DNA of 8,946 nucleotides from Bradymonadales bacterium (GTDB taxonomy: Bacteria; Myxococcota; Bradymonadia; REDH01), in contig CANKLS010000050.1 of NCBI GenBank assembly GCA_947483645.1, positions 1 through 8,946 on the forward strand, given 5' to 3'. The notes beneath the pieces were generated by a model, which saw nothing but the letters and a program-made list of their open reading frames with translations, ran no database searches and was not told where the DNA came from. Of the stretch, positions 1 through 8,946 are shown piece after piece (within the stretch, counting starts at the first letter, position 1; each line of letters starts with the position of its first letter). Position numbers and translations under genes: made by a program.

Positions 1-875
1 CCGCTCGACTGGCGATAGAGCGCATTCAGCAGTCCGAAGGTTGCCGGCAGGTAACTTTCGTCGCGGGTATGGGCCCGCTTGAAGGCACTGAAGGCCCGCT
101 CGTAGTCTTCGTTGAGATAGGCAGCCTGCCCCTCTGCGGTGTCGAGCGCGGAAGAGACCCGCTTGGCGTCTCCCTCGCGAGGCGCCGCGGTTGTCTTAGC
201 GCCGAGCTCCTGCCAGAGCGTCAACCGCTCCTTCTGGGTCGTCCACTCCTGCAGCGAGAGTGCCGGCATGGAACGCGCCTTTGCGGGAGCAAAGAGCATC
301 GCCTCCTCCAACAGCGCAGCCCGCACCTTGTTGCGCAGGTCGGTGATCTCGGGGCGGGCAAAACCAGCACGCAACAGCGACTGAAAGAGCGCGTGGGCAC
401 CGCCGCCGGAGGTCGTAAGTGCAACCCCGTCCTCCAGCTTGGCGAGCAGCGCTGTGCGGATCGTCTCCTGCGCCTCCGGGCCCTTCGCGGTCGCCGCGGG
501 ATTCTTGCGGCCCTTGTTCGCCGAGTCGCGCTCCTGCGAGAGCTTGTCTTTGCGGTCGCGCGGAGGGGCGGTCAGTTCGGCGCGGTCCGCGAACCTGCCC
601 AAGTAGATGTCGTAGTAGAAGACTGCGAGCTCAAAGTTGTTCGCCCAGTGGGCGCTTCGCGCGATCGCCAAGTAGAGATCCCCGCGGGAGGGCTCGCGCT
701 GCGCGGCCTCCACAAGGTAGGGGATTGCCTGCTCGTACTGCTCGGAGTTGTAGAGCTCGCGGCCACGCTGAAAGGGGTTTGCCTCGTCGGGTCCGACCTG
801 GGCAGAGGCCGCGGTCGGCAGCGAGAGCAGCCCGAAGAGCGCAAGGGCAAGGAGCGTCGAAGTGGGGTTCCGCAT
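1..875 (-). CDS. Secreted TPR-repeat protein, 3' end outside the window
   Basis: My own reading of the minus strand gives an open frame from ATG at 875-873 down to the left edge: 291 codons, no stop. The last complete codon is at 3-5. Residues 1-25 look like a Sec signal peptide: short basic start (MRNP), hydrophobic core, and a cleavage site after ASA (25/26). Residues 34-67 and about 68-95 resemble consecutive tetratricopeptide repeats (A/G-x-x-L-Y, Y-x-x-A-x-x-x-Y/F, P at the end). Another repeat appears at about 246-280. Between them is a charged linker (100-135) and a helical stretch. TPR arrays usually mediate protein-protein contacts, so a periplasmic scaffold role is inferred; no enzymatic motif is visible. 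The start overlaps the stop of the upstream PEGA gene in a TGATG arrangement, which indicates translational coupling and a shared transcript. No strong Shine-Dalgarno is seen, only a weak TTGGAT just upstream. The exact function is not recognisable. Confidence 0.82.
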   Translation of the reverse strand, partial: MRNPTSTLLALALFGLLSLPTAASAQVGPDEANPFQRGRELYNSEQYEQAIPYLVEAAQREPSRGDLYLAIARSAHWANNFELAVFYYDIYLGRFADRAELTAPPRDRKDKLSQERDSANKGRKNPAATAKGPEAQETIRTALLAKLEDGVALTTSGGGAHALFQSLLRAGFARPEITDLRNKVRAALLEEAMLFAPAKARSMPALSLQEWTTQKERLTLWQELGAKTTAAPREGDAKRVSSALDTAEGQAAYLNEDYERAFSAFKRAHTRDESYLPATFGLLNALYRQSS

Positions 876-2518
876 CAGAGATCCAACGGTGGGCTGGTGG
901 ACTCTTCGTCCTCGGTCGCGTTGCTGGGGAGCAGACGATTGAGCCAGGAGGTCAGGCCGGTCTGGTCGGGTAGGTTGATGCCCACGCCGACGGTCATGCC
1001 GAACCAGGGCTGGCCGCCCTGCGAGAGGTTGCTCGCCAGCATGAGATCGCCCGTTGCGTAGACCAGCGAGTTGAAGTGGAAGCGGGTACCGCCGCGGACC
1101 TCGAGCGCGAAGGCGTCGTTAACGAACTCCACATTCTTGGTGTCGGAGATGGAGCCGACGAGGACGGCGTTGCGGCCGAAGGCGAAGCCGCCGAGCACAT
1201 GGGGCTCCCAGTACCGGTTGAGCAGGCGCCGGTAGCCGCCCTGCAGGAAGCGGATGCGCCACGAGCTGGTCTCTGTCGGGTCCACCCCTTCAAGCGTCTC
1301 CTTCTTAAGTTTGAAGGCGTCTATGCCAGCAGGAGCGCCTGCGAAAGAGACGGAGCCTCCAAGCGGCAGCAGCTCCCAGTTACGCCAGGTGAAGAGCGGT
1401 TCGATGGCCAGCTCGAAGCCGTGCGAGACGCCGCCCTCGGTGCAGCCCGTCTCTGCGTTCTTGGTGGGGCAGTCTAGGATGCGGCCGTCGGCGCTCTCGC
1501 TGCCGAGCCAGTCGCTCGACGAGACGAGATAGCCGGCGCGGACCTGAAGGAGCAGCGGCGAGGCCATCAGCTTCGACCGCATGCGGGCATCGAGCGTGGC
1601 TTCGCTCTCAAAGAGTACCACCCGCATGTCGCGCTCTTCGCCGGCAACGACATGCAGGTTGGCGATGAGCGGATTGAACCCGGGGGCGGCAACGGTGAGG
1701 CGGCGGTCGCCCGGCTCGAACCGTACCGGCTCGTTGATGGGGCGAGGTGTCGGGTCTTCATCGATATAGACAGCAGCGCCCGGCGTCTCGGAGAAGACAG
1801 TGATGGCTGCGAAGCTGCGCGCCAGTGCCGCATCGAGCGAGATCCGGTCTCCGGCGCGGAGTTCGGCGCTCGTGTCGAAGGGGAAGTAGCCGTCGGCAGA
1901 AACCTGCAGTTTGTAGGCGCCGAGTGGCAGGAGCAGGTGGGCGGGGGTCTCGCCCTTTGCCTCTCCATTGATGCTGACGGTAGCCCCGGACGGGGTGCTG
2001 GTGATGGTGAGCTCGCCCTTGGAGCCGGTGAGGTCGTTGGCGATGTTGAAGAGCAGTTCGCGCAGGTCTTTGGCCTCAAAGGTCTGCGGGGCCTTGGTCT
2101 CGCCGGCCGGGTCGGCGACGGTTACCTCGGCGCGTCGGCAGCCATCCTTGACGGTAAAGTCGATGAGCGTGGAGGCAGCCATCGCGTCGACGACAGCCTC
2201 GGCCGGCGAGTCGCAGGTCGACAGTCCACCAAGGCAGCCGGGGAGCGGGAAGCCGCGCTCGACAAGCTCCTTTCCAATGCCCTTGACGCCCACGATGTGG
2301 CGGGCGTCGGGAGCCTTCTCGAGCACCTCTCCAAGGAGGGCCTCGACGCGTGCGCGGCTGGTGCTGCAGCCGTCGCCGACGCGCGCCGTCCAGAAGAAGG
2401 TGGGGAGTTCTTGAGCAGCTGCAGGCGCTGCAACAGCCAAGAGCACCAGACCGAGGAGGCAGCCCAAGGCCCAGCTGGGACCTCGCAGTGCCAGATGAGC
2501 CAACGGGCGTGCCATCAT
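875..2518 (-). CDS. Secreted PEGA-domain protein with beta-barrel-like C-terminus
   Basis: 547 aa. The chosen start is the ATGATG pair 4 nt after the rpoZ stop. It places a clean signal peptide at the N-terminus (hydrophobic core about 16-32, cleavage after APAAA at 35/36). Longer in-frame starts would run through rpoZ and bury the signal. Residues 36-165 form an unassigned domain containing four cysteines (51, 95, 102, 127). Residues about 168-233 and 237-305 are two tandem PEGA domains: ITSTPSGATVSING, then LPLGAYKLQVSADGY in the first, with the parallel SETPGAAVYIDED and FEPGDRRLTVAAPGF in the second. Residues about 320-517 alternate polar and hydrophobic residues in segments such as LLLQVRAGYLVSS, HVLGGFAFGRNAVLVGS and FGMTVGVGINL. 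This suggests an outer-membrane beta-barrel or beta-rich domain. PEGA domains belong to surface or envelope proteins and are frequent in Myxococcota. A cell-envelope role is inferred; the precise function is unknown. It is coupled on both sides, to rpoZ and the TPR gene. Confidence 0.85.
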   Translation of the reverse strand: MMARPLAHLALRGPSWALGCLLGLVLLAVAAPAAAQELPTFFWTARVGDGCSTSRARVEALLGEVLEKAPDARHIVGVKGIGKELVERGFPLPGCLGGLSTCDSPAEAVVDAMAASTLIDFTVKDGCRRAEVTVADPAGETKAPQTFEAKDLRELLFNIANDLTGSKGELTITSTPSGATVSINGEAKGETPAHLLLPLGAYKLQVSADGYFPFDTSAELRAGDRISLDAALARSFAAITVFSETPGAAVYIDEDPTPRPINEPVRFEPGDRRLTVAAPGFNPLIANLHVVAGEERDMRVVLFESEATLDARMRSKLMASPLLLQVRAGYLVSSSDWLGSESADGRILDCPTKNAETGCTEGGVSHGFELAIEPLFTWRNWELLPLGGSVSFAGAPAGIDAFKLKKETLEGVDPTETSSWRIRFLQGGYRRLLNRYWEPHVLGGFAFGRNAVLVGSISDTKNVEFVNDAFALEVRGGTRFHFNSLVYATGDLMLASNLSQGGQPWFGMTVGVGINLPDQTGLTSWLNRLLPSNATEDEESTSPPLDL

Positions 2519-2522
2519 CGGG

Positions 2523-2774
2523 CTACCGCGTCTTCCGGCGGGCCCGCTTGCGCTCCTTGCGCCAACGGCCGGAGACAATCTCCTCAACATCGCCTTGGAA
2601 GGTGATCTTACCTTCGCCGACTTCGCGGAGAGCGGTGACGCACTCCTTGTTCTCGGTCTCGACGAGGGGCTCAGCGTTGCGCTTGAGCTGGAGGGCCCGC
2701 TTGGTGGCGAGATGGATAAGGGCAAACCGGTTGGGAATGCGAACGAGGCAGTCCTCGACAGTAACGCGTGCCAT
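2523..2774 (-). CDS. rpoZ: DNA-directed RNA polymerase subunit omega
   Basis: 83 aa, a normal size for omega, the small subunit that binds beta' and aids assembly and stability of RNA polymerase. Recognised from MARVTVEDCL at the N-terminus, NRFALIHLATKRALQL (residues 15-30; the family pattern is NRFxLVxLAxKRxxQL) and ALREVGEGKI (48-57; the family pattern is ALREIxxG). The start is supported by an AAGGAA Shine-Dalgarno (plus-strand 2783-2788) 8 nt upstream. A longer in-frame reading to 3173 exists but lacks family similarity. The C-terminal tail (about 69-83, GRWRKERKRARRKTR) is strikingly basic. rpoZ is the first gene of the leftward operon and is transcribed divergently from the ATP synthase genes. 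In many bacteria rpoZ sits next to gmk instead. Confidence 0.93.
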   Translation of the reverse strand: MARVTVEDCLVRIPNRFALIHLATKRALQLKRNAEPLVETENKECVTALREVGEGKITFQGDVEEIVSGRWRKERKRARRKTR

Positions 2775-2812
2775 GGGGCTGGTTCCTTGAACCTGAGCAG
2801 AAAGGAGAAGCC

Positions 2813-2842
2813 ATTGTGGCCCAAACGTAGGTTGCATGTCAA
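2813..2842 (-). promoter_or_regulatory. Candidate sigma70-type promoter for the rpoZ operon
   Basis: Read on the minus strand there is a perfect -35 hexamer TTGACA (2842-2837), an 18-nt spacer and a -10-like CACAAT (2818-2813, four of six matching TATAAT). Transcription would start near 2806, giving a short leader of about 30 nt that includes the rpoZ Shine-Dalgarno. The assignment rests on hexamer matching by eye and the correct position relative to the gene. Confidence 0.5.
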
Positions 2843-2889
2843 CCCTTTGGGGGCGATTGGGCAGGGGGCAGGAGGCCGCTCCGTGCTGC

Positions 2890-2918
2890 TTGACGGAGCG
2901 AGTGAGTCGGGCTAGAAC
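2890..2918 (+). promoter_or_regulatory. Candidate sigma70-type promoter for the ATP synthase operon
   Basis: TTGACG (2890-2895, five of six matching the -35 consensus), an optimal 17-nt spacer, then TAGAAC (2913-2918, four of six matching TATAAT). A start near 2925 would leave a leader of about 115 nt before the b' start codon. Within that leader I see only short inverted repeats, such as TTTTC/GAAAA at 2966-2979 and GCCC/GGGC at 2933-2942. I see no recognisable riboswitch or attenuator. The -35 lies about 48 bp from the -35 of the oppositely oriented rpoZ promoter, so one regulator bound between them could affect both. Confidence 0.45.
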
Positions 2919-3030
2919 CGCCCCCGAGTTGCGCCCAAGGGCACGGCTGTTGATGCAAGACGCTGTTTTCCAAAGAAAAACGCTCCTCCATCGGTCTTTG
3001 AGCCGTTGCAGGCGGGCGATCGACGAGGGC

Positions 3031-3036
3031 AGGAAG
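3031..3036 (+). promoter_or_regulatory. Ribosome binding site that fixes the b' start
   Basis: AGGAAG lies just upstream of the ATG at 3040. The alternative in-frame ATGs at 2836 and 2953 have no comparable site. The 2836 start would also add a 68-residue N-terminus with no hydrophobic or family-like character, and it lies upstream of the candidate promoter. Confidence 0.6.
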
Positions 3037-3039
3037 CGA

Positions 3040-3534
3040 ATGGACCCACAAGTGTTGCTGAATGCGGCGCAGATGCCGCTGGGCGTGCAAGCGGTGCCCA
3101 CCGTCCATCCGATGGGATTGGTGGATCTTGATCCGACAGCGCTGATCAACTTTGGGTTCTTCCTCGTACTCATTGTGGTTCTGCAGAAGTTTCTGTTCGA
3201 GCCCTATCTCCGGGTTGCGGAGCGTCGGGCCGCGCTTTCGAGCGGCGTGGCGGGTGCGGCCTCTTCGCAGAACGCCGAGACAGCGGCGTTGAACAAGTCA
3301 TACGAAGAGGCAGTAGCTGCTGCGCACCGCCAGGCGGGGCTCAAGCGGGGAGAACTTCTCGGTGCTGCGCACGCGACAGAGTCGGTGCTTCTGGATGGCG
3401 CCCGCGCCAAAGTTGCGGTGAGCCTGGCATCGCGCCGCGCTGTCATCACGGCCGACGCAGCGAAGGCCGAGGCAGAACTTCCTCTCCGTGCGAAGGCCCT
3501 CGCGGTCTCCATCACCCAGCGCTTGCTGTCATGA
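3040..3534 (+). CDS. atpX: F-type ATP synthase F0 subunit b' (peripheral stalk)
   Basis: 164 aa. One N-terminal membrane segment (about 33-50, INFGFFLVLIVVLQKFLF) is followed by the EPYLRVAERRAAL motif, which resembles the P-x-L-x-x-x-x-x-x-R start of the cytoplasmic helix in b/b' subunits. The remainder (about 58-164) is Ala/Glu/Lys/Arg-rich and should form the long right-handed coiled coil that dimerises with b. Together they make the stator holding the alpha3beta3 head against gamma rotation. It is called b' rather than b because it is the first of two consecutive b-like genes before delta, as in alphaproteobacterial and Geobacter-type operons. The primary sequence alone would not settle b versus b'. 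Its stop overlaps the next gene (ATGA), so translation is probably coupled. A 25-30 residue non-hydrophobic N-terminus precedes the membrane helix, which is somewhat long for the family. Confidence 0.86.
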   Translation: MDPQVLLNAAQMPLGVQAVPTVHPMGLVDLDPTALINFGFFLVLIVVLQKFLFEPYLRVAERRAALSSGVAGAASSQNAETAALNKSYEEAVAAAHRQAGLKRGELLGAAHATESVLLDGARAKVAVSLASRRAVITADAAKAEAELPLRAKALAVSITQRLLS

Positions 3535-4157
3535 GGGGCGGAATGGCTTCACTGACGCATCGTCGCAGCCGCTCGTTGGCGGGTCTGCTGGCAATCATTC
3601 TGCTTCTGGTTGGTGCACCTGCGTTTGCCGCTGGTGGGGAGGCTCACGCCGGTCCGAACTGGATTGAACTTGGCGCCGCGATCGCCAACTTTGCGGTCTA
3701 CATCTGGCTCATCGTGCGCTACGGCGCTGCGCCACTGAAGGCTCACTTTGAGGGTCGCCGGGCGAAGATTGCGAGCGCAATCGAAGAGGCGAAGGCCGCA
3801 TCAGAGCGGGCCGAAGTCGCACTGCGCGCCGCCAAGGAACAGCATGCTGGGCTCGAGGCCGTCCGCGCTCGCATCCTGAGCGATTCGGAGACAATCGCTG
3901 TAACGGATGCTGCCAAGGTTGTTGCTGCGGCCGAGCTCTCCGCTGCCAAGATGATTACGGATGCTGCGCAGCTGCTCGAGCAGGAAGCCGCTGCCGCCGA
4001 AGCGAAGTATCGCCACCGTCTCGTGGAGGCTGCCATGGCGCAGGCCCGCGAGGAGCTGTCGCGCGGACTCACCCCCGAGATCCAGCACCGGCTCATCGAT
4101 GCCGGCATCGACCGGCTGTCCAAGCAGTCCGGCTCCGCTCACCCCACTGTCGCCTAG
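3531..4157 (+). CDS. atpF: F-type ATP synthase F0 subunit b (peripheral stalk)
   Basis: 208 aa from the ATG at 3531, which overlaps the b' stop by 4 nt. An ATG at 3543 (204 aa) is equally plausible because GAGG at 3533-3536 would serve as its Shine-Dalgarno. The N-terminus (about 11-34, basic HRRSRS then LAGLLAIILLLVGAPAFA) looks like a cleavable signal peptide. A second hydrophobic segment follows (about 44-64, IANFAVYIWLIVRYGAAPL), with the conserved NFA and downstream P of b subunits. Residues about 70-190 are a long charged, Ala-rich helix for the stator coiled coil. The C-terminus probably contacts delta. Signal-peptide-bearing b subunits are known from Geobacter-like operons, which fits the inferred lineage. 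Whether the first segment is removed cannot be decided from the sequence. Confidence 0.9.
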   Translation: MRGGMASLTHRRSRSLAGLLAIILLLVGAPAFAAGGEAHAGPNWIELGAAIANFAVYIWLIVRYGAAPLKAHFEGRRAKIASAIEEAKAASERAEVALRAAKEQHAGLEAVRARILSDSETIAVTDAAKVVAAAELSAAKMITDAAQLLEQEAAAAEAKYRHRLVEAAMAQAREELSRGLTPEIQHRLIDAGIDRLSKQSGSAHPTVA

Positions 4158-4163
4158 GTCACC

Positions 4164-4709
4164 ATGGCAAAGTCCTCCACAGCCATCGCCTACGCCAAGG
4201 CGCTCCTTGAGATTGCCGTTGCGCAGGGCGCGGTCGATCTGGCGCGGAGCGAGATGGAGCGGGTCGGCGCGCTTGCCAATGGCTCGTTCGACCTTCGGCA
4301 GGTCTTCGGTAATCCGACGATTCGCGAAGAGGAGCGCCGCGCCGTTGTTCTCGACGTCGCCGACGCGCTGAAGCTTTCGGCCACCACGAAGAACTTCCTG
4401 CTCATCCTGGCTGAACGCCGTCGGCTCGCGCTCATTGGTGACATCGTCACCGAGTTTCAGCGCCAGCTCGATGTTCATACCGGAGGCGCCCGGGCGCAGG
4501 TCTTCTCGCCCACTGAGCTCAGTGCTGTGCAGCTCGCCCGCATCAAGGATGCCCTCCAGAAGAGCACCGGCAAGAAGGTGGTCGTGGAGAGCATCGTCGA
4601 CCCGACCCTGCTGGGCGGTCTCCGCATCCAGGTCGAGGGCAAGGTTCTCGACTCTACGCTCCTTCTTCAGCTTGAGGCGCTTCGGGGCCTCATTCTCACT
4701 GCAGCTTGA
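4164..4709 (+). CDS. atpH: F-type ATP synthase F1 subunit delta
   Basis: 181 aa, matching the usual size of about 175-185. Delta (OSCP homologue) sits on top of the alpha3beta3 head and joins it to the b/b' stalk. Visible family marks are AIAYAKALLEIA (7-18), NFLLILAERRRL (77-88), and the C-terminal signature VDPTLLGGLRIQVEGKVLD (145-163) followed by a helix LLLQLEALR. The start at 4164 lies 6 nt after the b stop, with only a weak AGGT upstream (4156-4159). Translation is therefore probably helped by coupling to atpF. No anomalies in length or motifs. Confidence 0.96.
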   Translation: MAKSSTAIAYAKALLEIAVAQGAVDLARSEMERVGALANGSFDLRQVFGNPTIREEERRAVVLDVADALKLSATTKNFLLILAERRRLALIGDIVTEFQRQLDVHTGGARAQVFSPTELSAVQLARIKDALQKSTGKKVVVESIVDPTLLGGLRIQVEGKVLDSTLLLQLEALRGLILTAA

Positions 4710-4720
4710 TTCACACTTGA

Positions 4721-6274
<1,554 letters not shown>

Positions 6275-6309
6275 TCCAACCCATCCCTCTCTGATTACGG
6301 CGCAGTCCC

Positions 6310-7182
6310 ATGCCGAGCCTCAAGGCCATACGAAACCGCATCAAGTCGGTTAAAAACACGCAGAAGATCACCCGCGCGATGAAACTCGTTGCCGCGGCGA
6401 AGCTCAAGCGTGCGCAGGATGCTGTCGTCGCCTCCCGTCCCTACGCGGTGCGGCTCCGCGCGGTCGTGGCCTCGCTGGCCGGTTCGGTCGACCCGGAACT
6501 CTACCCGCTCTTCCGCACGACGGCGACCCCCAAGCGGTGCCTGCTCATCCCGATGACCTCGGATCGCGGCCTCGCCGGCGCCTTCAACTCGTCGGTTTTT
6601 CGGCGCACCGAGGCATTCCTCCGTGACCACAAGGACTCCTACGAGGAGATCGGCGTATCGCCGATCGGTCGTAAGGGCCGTGAGTACTTCCGCCGTCGCG
6701 GCACGCCGGTCTACACTGAGCTGCGCGATCTGATGAGTGGCCCCAATCGCGGTTCGGCCCTCGCTGTTGCGGCTGAGCTCAGCCGGCTCTTCACGACGGG
6801 CGAAGTCGATGAAGTCTACCTCATCTTCAACGAGTTCAAGTCGGCGTTGACCCAGACGGTGATCGTGGAGCCCCTTCTCCCACTGTCGGCCGATAAGCTC
6901 GCAGGCCAGGGCGCTTCGACGACCGAGATGAAGTATGAGCCCAACCGCGAAGAGCTGCTCGGCAAGCTGCTTCCCCGGTTTGTGCAGAGCAATGTGCTTC
7001 GTGCGCTCCTCGAGTCGCAGGCGTCGGAACTCGGCGCCCGTATGACCGCAATGGACAATGCGTCGAAGAACGCCGCCGAGATCATCGGCACGATGACGCT
7101 GGTGATGAACCGGGCCCGTCAGGCCATCATTACGACAGAACTCATGGAAATCACCTCGGGCGCTGAGTCGCTCAAGGGCTAG
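6310..7182 (+). CDS. atpG: F-type ATP synthase F1 subunit gamma
   Basis: 290 aa, the usual size. Gamma is the central rotor shaft that turns inside alpha3beta3 and drives the binding-change cycle. N-terminal helix motif RIKSVKNTQKITRAMKLVAA (10-29), Rossmann-like middle with TSDRGLAGAFNS (83-94), and C-terminal helix ending ITTELMEITSGAESL (274-288), which contains the gamma signature. The long N- and C-terminal helices would form the antiparallel coiled coil. No extra inhibitory loop of the cyanobacterial type is obvious. The 35-nt gap after atpA has no clear Shine-Dalgarno in front of the ATG; it is pyrimidine-rich around 6281-6293. The start is fixed by homology to the conserved N-terminus. 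Confidence 0.98.
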   Translation: MPSLKAIRNRIKSVKNTQKITRAMKLVAAAKLKRAQDAVVASRPYAVRLRAVVASLAGSVDPELYPLFRTTATPKRCLLIPMTSDRGLAGAFNSSVFRRTEAFLRDHKDSYEEIGVSPIGRKGREYFRRRGTPVYTELRDLMSGPNRGSALAVAAELSRLFTTGEVDEVYLIFNEFKSALTQTVIVEPLLPLSADKLAGQGASTTEMKYEPNREELLGKLLPRFVQSNVLRALLESQASELGARMTAMDNASKNAAEIIGTMTLVMNRARQAIITTELMEITSGAESLKG

Positions 7183-8832
<1,650 letters not shown>

Positions 8833-8847
8833 GCCGACGGAGTACCC

Positions 8848-8946
8848 ATGTCGCTTGTCACCCTCGATATCATCACGCCCGAGCGCGCCATTTTTCACGG
8901 TCAGGTCACCGAGGTCATTCTCCCCGGTGAGTTGGGACAGATGGGC
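8848..8946 (+). CDS. atpC: F-type ATP synthase F1 subunit epsilon, 5' end only
   Basis: The first 33 codons are visible before the window ends. MSLVTLDIITPERAIFHGQV and the following EVILPGELGQMG match the N-terminal beta-sandwich of epsilon, where the family has L-x-I-V-T-P-E and V-x-x-V-x-x-P-G-x-x-G-x-x-G. Epsilon binds gamma and the c-ring and can inhibit ATP hydrolysis through its C-terminal helices, which lie outside this window. The gene starts 15 nt after the atpD stop, with GGAG (8839-8842) as Shine-Dalgarno, and completes the usual gamma-beta-epsilon order. Confidence 0.95.
   Translation, partial: MSLVTLDIITPERAIFHGQVTEVILPGELGQMG

Noticed and set aside
69..1061. A 330-codon plus-strand open frame over the TPR and PEGA genes
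   Set aside because: It overlaps two minus-strand genes with signal peptides and recognisable repeats, spans their junction, and has an Arg/Gly/Leu-rich translation without domain features.
2452..2470. Lipoprotein signal (LGC, residues 18-20) in the PEGA protein
   Set aside because: The cysteine sits at the start of the hydrophobic core rather than at its end, and a good signal peptidase I site (APAAA before Gln36) follows the core.
2836..3039. N-terminal extension of b' from the ATG at 2836 or 2953
   Set aside because: The frame is open, but the extra residues are not family-like, lack a ribosome binding site, and in the 2836 case start upstream of the candidate promoter.

Overview
This window is GC-rich by eye. 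It holds the divergent junction between two tightly packed operons of a Gram-negative bacterium. Three things point to a deltaproteobacterial-grade lineage (Myxococcota, Bradymonadota or a relative): the b'-b-delta-alpha-gamma-beta-epsilon ATP synthase order without the a and c subunit genes alongside, a b subunit with a signal-peptide-like N-terminus, and exported TPR and PEGA-domain envelope proteins. No 16S rRNA or other taxonomic marker is present, so this placement is an inference.

Minus strand, 1-2774, read right to left: rpoZ (RNA polymerase omega, 83 aa); then, 4 nt later, a secreted protein with two PEGA domains and a beta-barrel-like C-terminus (547 aa); then, overlapping by one base (TGATG), a secreted TPR-type protein that runs off the left edge (291 codons visible). 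The tight spacing implies one transcript. The 265-nt region 2775-3039 carries a candidate sigma70-type promoter for each direction.

Plus strand, 3040-8946: the F-type ATP synthase operon atpX (b'), atpF (b), atpH (delta), atpA (alpha), atpG (gamma), atpD (beta) and the first 33 codons of atpC (epsilon). b' and b form the peripheral stalk, which delta fixes to the alpha3beta3 head. Gamma and epsilon form the rotor stalk. The membrane subunits a and c must be encoded elsewhere.

The most unusual item is in atpD. The beta subunit is 537 aa, against roughly 460-480 aa in most bacteria. About 49 of the extra residues are an in-frame insert (within residues 113-175, bases 7555-7743) between the N-terminal crown barrel and the nucleotide-binding domain. 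All catalytic motifs are intact. The insert looks like a small SH3/Sm-like beta-barrel and would decorate the enzyme three times per F1 head. Its function is unknown.
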